Assembly (NCBI GenBank): GCA_051867975.1
Contig: JBJDZM010000110.1
Location: 1 to 22,678, forward strand
Reading direction: 5' to 3'
DNA: 22,678 nt
From: SVTX01 sp051867975
GTDB taxonomy: Bacteria; Bacillota; Clostridia; Oscillospirales; CAG-272
Shown one piece after another: positions 21,107 to 22,678 of this stretch. Position 1 is the stretch's first letter; the number at the start of each line of letters is the position of its first letter. The translations under genes and the position numbers were made by a program. The notes below the pieces were generated by a model. The model was not told where the DNA came from, did no database searches, and worked only from the letters and a program-made list of their open reading frames with translations.

Positions 21107-22263
21107 TATACTTAGATAACAGCGCGACAACGGAGATATCCTTGTCTGCAAAGAAAAAAATGATTGAGGCGATGGATGTTTACGGCAACCCGTCCTCAAC
21201 CCACAGGGCAGGAATCGAGGCGCACAGGCTTCTCGACGAGGCGAGAGAAAACGTCGGTGCGGCGTTAGGCGTAGGGCGAATAAATCCCGAAAATCTGATT
21301 TTTACAGGCTCGGGAAGCGAAGCGAACAATACCGCGATTCTCGGCAGCGTATACGCAAAAGAGAAGAGAAGAGCAAATAAAATAATCACGACCGATTCCG
21401 AGCATCCGTCTGTTGAAAATGTGATGAAAAAGCTCGAAAAAGAGGGCTTTGAGGTTATACGTATCTCAACGAAGGGCGGACGAGTAGACGAGAGCGAATT
21501 TCTTTCTGCACTCGATGAAAAAACGCTTCTCGTCTCAATGATGCTCGTAAACAATGAAACAGGCGCGGTCTATGATATAAAGAAGCTTTTTGCGGCGGCA
21601 AAGAGGAAAAATCCTGATATCGTCACTCACTGCGACGCGGTTCAGGGCTTTATGAAGGTTCCGTTTACTCCGAAGGCTCTGTTTGCCGACCTTGTCAGCA
21701 TAAGCGCGCATAAAATTCACGGACCGAAGGGCGTAGGCGCACTGTACGTCAGTCCCGAAATCATCAAGGCAAAGAAGATCGTTCCGTATATAATAGGCGG
21801 CGGACAGGAGAGCGGATACCGTTCGGGAACTGAAAACATCGTCGGAATTGCGGGATTCGGTGCGGCAGCCAAGGAATCAAGAGAGAATTTTGCAACCAAT
21901 ATACAAAAAATCGTCACTCTCAGAGATTATTGCGAAAAGGCAGTGCTGAAGGCAGGCTCTCGTCCGAATATTCCCGAGGGAGCGCGTGCGCCGCATGTTT
22001 TGAGCGTAACACTGCCCGACATCAAGAGCGAGACCATGCTCAATTTTCTCTCGGGAGAGGGGATCTGCATCTCGGCAGGCTCGGCATGCTCGGCTCATTC
22101 CAAAAAAATGTCAGGTACACTTCTTTCTTTCGGTCTGACTCCGCATGAGGCGGATTGCACGGTGCGTGTAAGCTTCAGTGAATACAATACCGAGAGTGAC
22201 ATCGATGCATTTTGCCGAGTGCTTGAAGGGGGCATAAACAGTTTGGTTAGGATAAATCATTAG
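21103..22263 (+). CDS. Cysteine desulfurase (NifS/IscS family)
   Basis: This PLP enzyme removes sulfur from cysteine as an enzyme-bound persulfide for iron-sulfur clusters or thio-modified tRNA. In the 386 residues, YLDNSATT opens the protein, YGNPSSTHRAG and TGSGSEANNTAI follow, SEHPSV gives the PLP-stacking H101, THCDAVQ binds the cofactor, SISAHKIHGPKG gives PLP lysine K204, and ISAGSACSAHS gives the catalytic C329. Everything needed for activity is present. The ATG overlaps the lipoprotein TGA as ATGA, so translation is coupled. In many Clostridia this enzyme is followed by thiI, which would suggest tRNA 4-thiouridine formation; no thiI or iscU follows here, so the sulfur acceptor is unknown. 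I leave the gene symbol empty because NifS and IscS types cannot be separated safely. Confidence 0.93.
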   Translation: MIYLDNSATTEISLSAKKKMIEAMDVYGNPSSTHRAGIEAHRLLDEARENVGAALGVGRINPENLIFTGSGSEANNTAILGSVYAKEKRRANKIITTDSEHPSVENVMKKLEKEGFEVIRISTKGGRVDESEFLSALDEKTLLVSMMLVNNETGAVYDIKKLFAAAKRKNPDIVTHCDAVQGFMKVPFTPKALFADLVSISAHKIHGPKGVGALYVSPEIIKAKKIVPYIIGGGQESGYRSGTENIVGIAGFGAAAKESRENFATNIQKIVTLRDYCEKAVLKAGSRPNIPEGARAPHVLSVTLPDIKSETMLNFLSGEGICISAGSACSAHSKKMSGTLLSFGLTPHEADCTVRVSFSEYNTESDIDAFCRVLEGGINSLVRINH

Positions 22264-22272
22264 AATACAGAT

Positions 22273-22303
22273 ACAAAAGCAGCAGATTATCTGCAATTTT
22301 TGT
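22273..22303 (+). terminator. Terminator of the cysteine desulfurase transcript
   Basis: GCAGA, loop TTA, TCTGC inside outer arms ACAAAA and TTTTTGT, ten bases after the stop codon. The outer arms pair imperfectly around an internal loop, and the T tract follows the GC stem. Confidence 0.7.
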
Positions 22304-22329
22304 GTTAGTGACAATTTAACAAGTCAAAA

Positions 22330-22380
22330 CTTAATTAAGCAAAATTAATAAAACCAGCGAAATAATTAAGTAAACTTAAT
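22330..22380. promoter_or_regulatory. AT-rich palindromes, possible operator sites
   Basis: CTTAATTAAG (22330-22339) is a perfect palindrome, and ATTAAGTAAACTTAAT (22365-22380) is a 7-bp inverted repeat with a 2-bp centre. Both contain TTAA(G/C)-type half-sites about 35 bp apart. The 327-bp space 22264-22590 is otherwise AT-rich and holds no clear gene. A transcription-factor site is possible, but AT richness makes chance palindromes common. Confidence 0.25.
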
Positions 22381-22417
22381 AAATACAATTTATTGATTGC
22401 GGAAGGGTGACATCAAA

Positions 22418-22474
22418 ATGGTATACACTATGTTAATCATCTTGTATCTTTTACCAAAAAACCGCGCTTTTTGA
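22418..22474 (+). CDS. Possible 18-residue hydrophobic peptide
   Basis: ATG after GAAGGG at 8 nt opens an ORF for MVYTMLIILYLLPKNRAF, a hydrophobic stretch with a basic end. It lies in the spacer before tRNA-Val. It could be a small membrane peptide or a leader peptide, but the size is within chance expectation and I recognise no homologue. Confidence 0.2.
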   Translation: MVYTMLIILYLLPKNRAF

Positions 22475-22532
22475 TCATCCCAATATTCCTCTTGAACTGT
22501 TCAAAAAAAATGAAAAAATTTCAAAAAACCTA

Positions 22533-22561
22533 TTGACAAAACAAAATGAGCGTGATATAAT
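22533..22561 (+). promoter_or_regulatory. Consensus sigma-A promoter of tRNA-Val
   Basis: TTGACA (22533-22538), exactly 17 nt, TATAAT (22556-22561), about 30 nt before the mature tRNA 5' end. Confidence 0.92.
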
Positions 22562-22590
22562 ATACAAGTCGCAGCGAAAGCATGACATTC

Positions 22591-22666
22591 GGAAGCATAG
22601 CTCAGTTGGGAGAGCATCTGCCTTACAAGCAGAGGGTCATAGGTTCGAGCCCTATTGTTTCCACCA
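22591..22666 (+). tRNA. tRNA-Val (anticodon TAC)
   Basis: The 76-nt cloverleaf has acceptor stem GGAAGCA/TGTTTCC (one G-U pair), D arm GCTC...GAGC, anticodon arm TCTGC-CTTACAA-GCAGA with anticodon TAC, T arm ATAGG-TTCGAGC-CCTAT, discriminator A and encoded CCA. It may be the first of a tRNA cluster, since the window ends 12 nt later without a terminator. Confidence 0.95.
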
Positions 22667-22678
22667 AGTCCTGCGGAC

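Noticed and set aside
22264..22590. T-box or other riboswitch before tRNA-Val
   Set aside because: No T-box TGGN sequence or conserved antiterminator bulge is visible, and the downstream gene is a tRNA with its own consensus promoter.

Overview
The window looks like a chromosomal stretch of a spore-forming, Gram-positive Clostridia bacterium of the Oscillospiraceae/Christensenellales type, and 100 Ns at 5828-5927 suggest a scaffolded draft or metagenome assembly. The evidence is SpoVG, a DUF3794 (SPOCS)-LysM spore-envelope-type protein, a leaderless Amidase_3 protein, strong AGGAGG-type ribosome sites, many TTGACA-N17-TATAAT promoters and tRNA genes with encoded CCA. Species-level assignment is not possible from sequence reading alone.

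Layout. (1) 1-3636: rsmI (-), a signal-less N-acetylmuramoyl-L-alanine amidase (+) and ligA (-). (2) 3709-5035: a small decayed island of phage/ICE-type sequence on the minus strand. It holds the end of an ADP-ribosyltransferase-like domain joined to a coiled-coil segment, two small ORFs with good ribosome sites lying in other frames, and a 31-bp direct repeat. (3) 5106-6398: a flavodoxin-like gene, then an array of about 145-bp repeats broken by the assembly gap and ending at a tRNA-Lys(TTT) gene. Each repeat carries a near-copy of the tRNA 3' end and a long inverted repeat. (4) 6564-9084: a lone winged-helix protein, an AI-2E family membrane protein and an Amidase_6 protein. (5) 9208-13142: a sporulation-flavoured block with a DUF3794-LysM gene behind a sigma-E-like promoter, a three-gene minus-strand operon of unknown Clostridia proteins, a YfcE-type phosphodiesterase and spoVG. 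(6) 13467-18612: murC and murD flank a divergent GyrB/ParE-like subunit that has no A subunit beside it. (7) 18649-22263: a methionine gamma-lyase-family PLP enzyme (YnbB type), a lipoprotein with two tandem similar domains, and a cysteine desulfurase overlapping it by 4 nt. (8) 22264-22678: an AT-rich spacer, a consensus promoter and tRNA-Val(TAC).

How the genes relate. Peptidoglycan synthesis (murC, murD) and hydrolysis (amidase) sit with sporulation genes. rsmI, ligA, the cysteine desulfurase and the tRNAs are housekeeping. The two parts that ordinary annotation does not explain are the tRNA-Lys-anchored repeat array (5780-6330) and the decayed island (3709-5035). The repeat array is the best candidate for something undescribed: unit length, inverted-repeat arms and a side hairpin are kept while bases change, and its true copy number is hidden by the gap.
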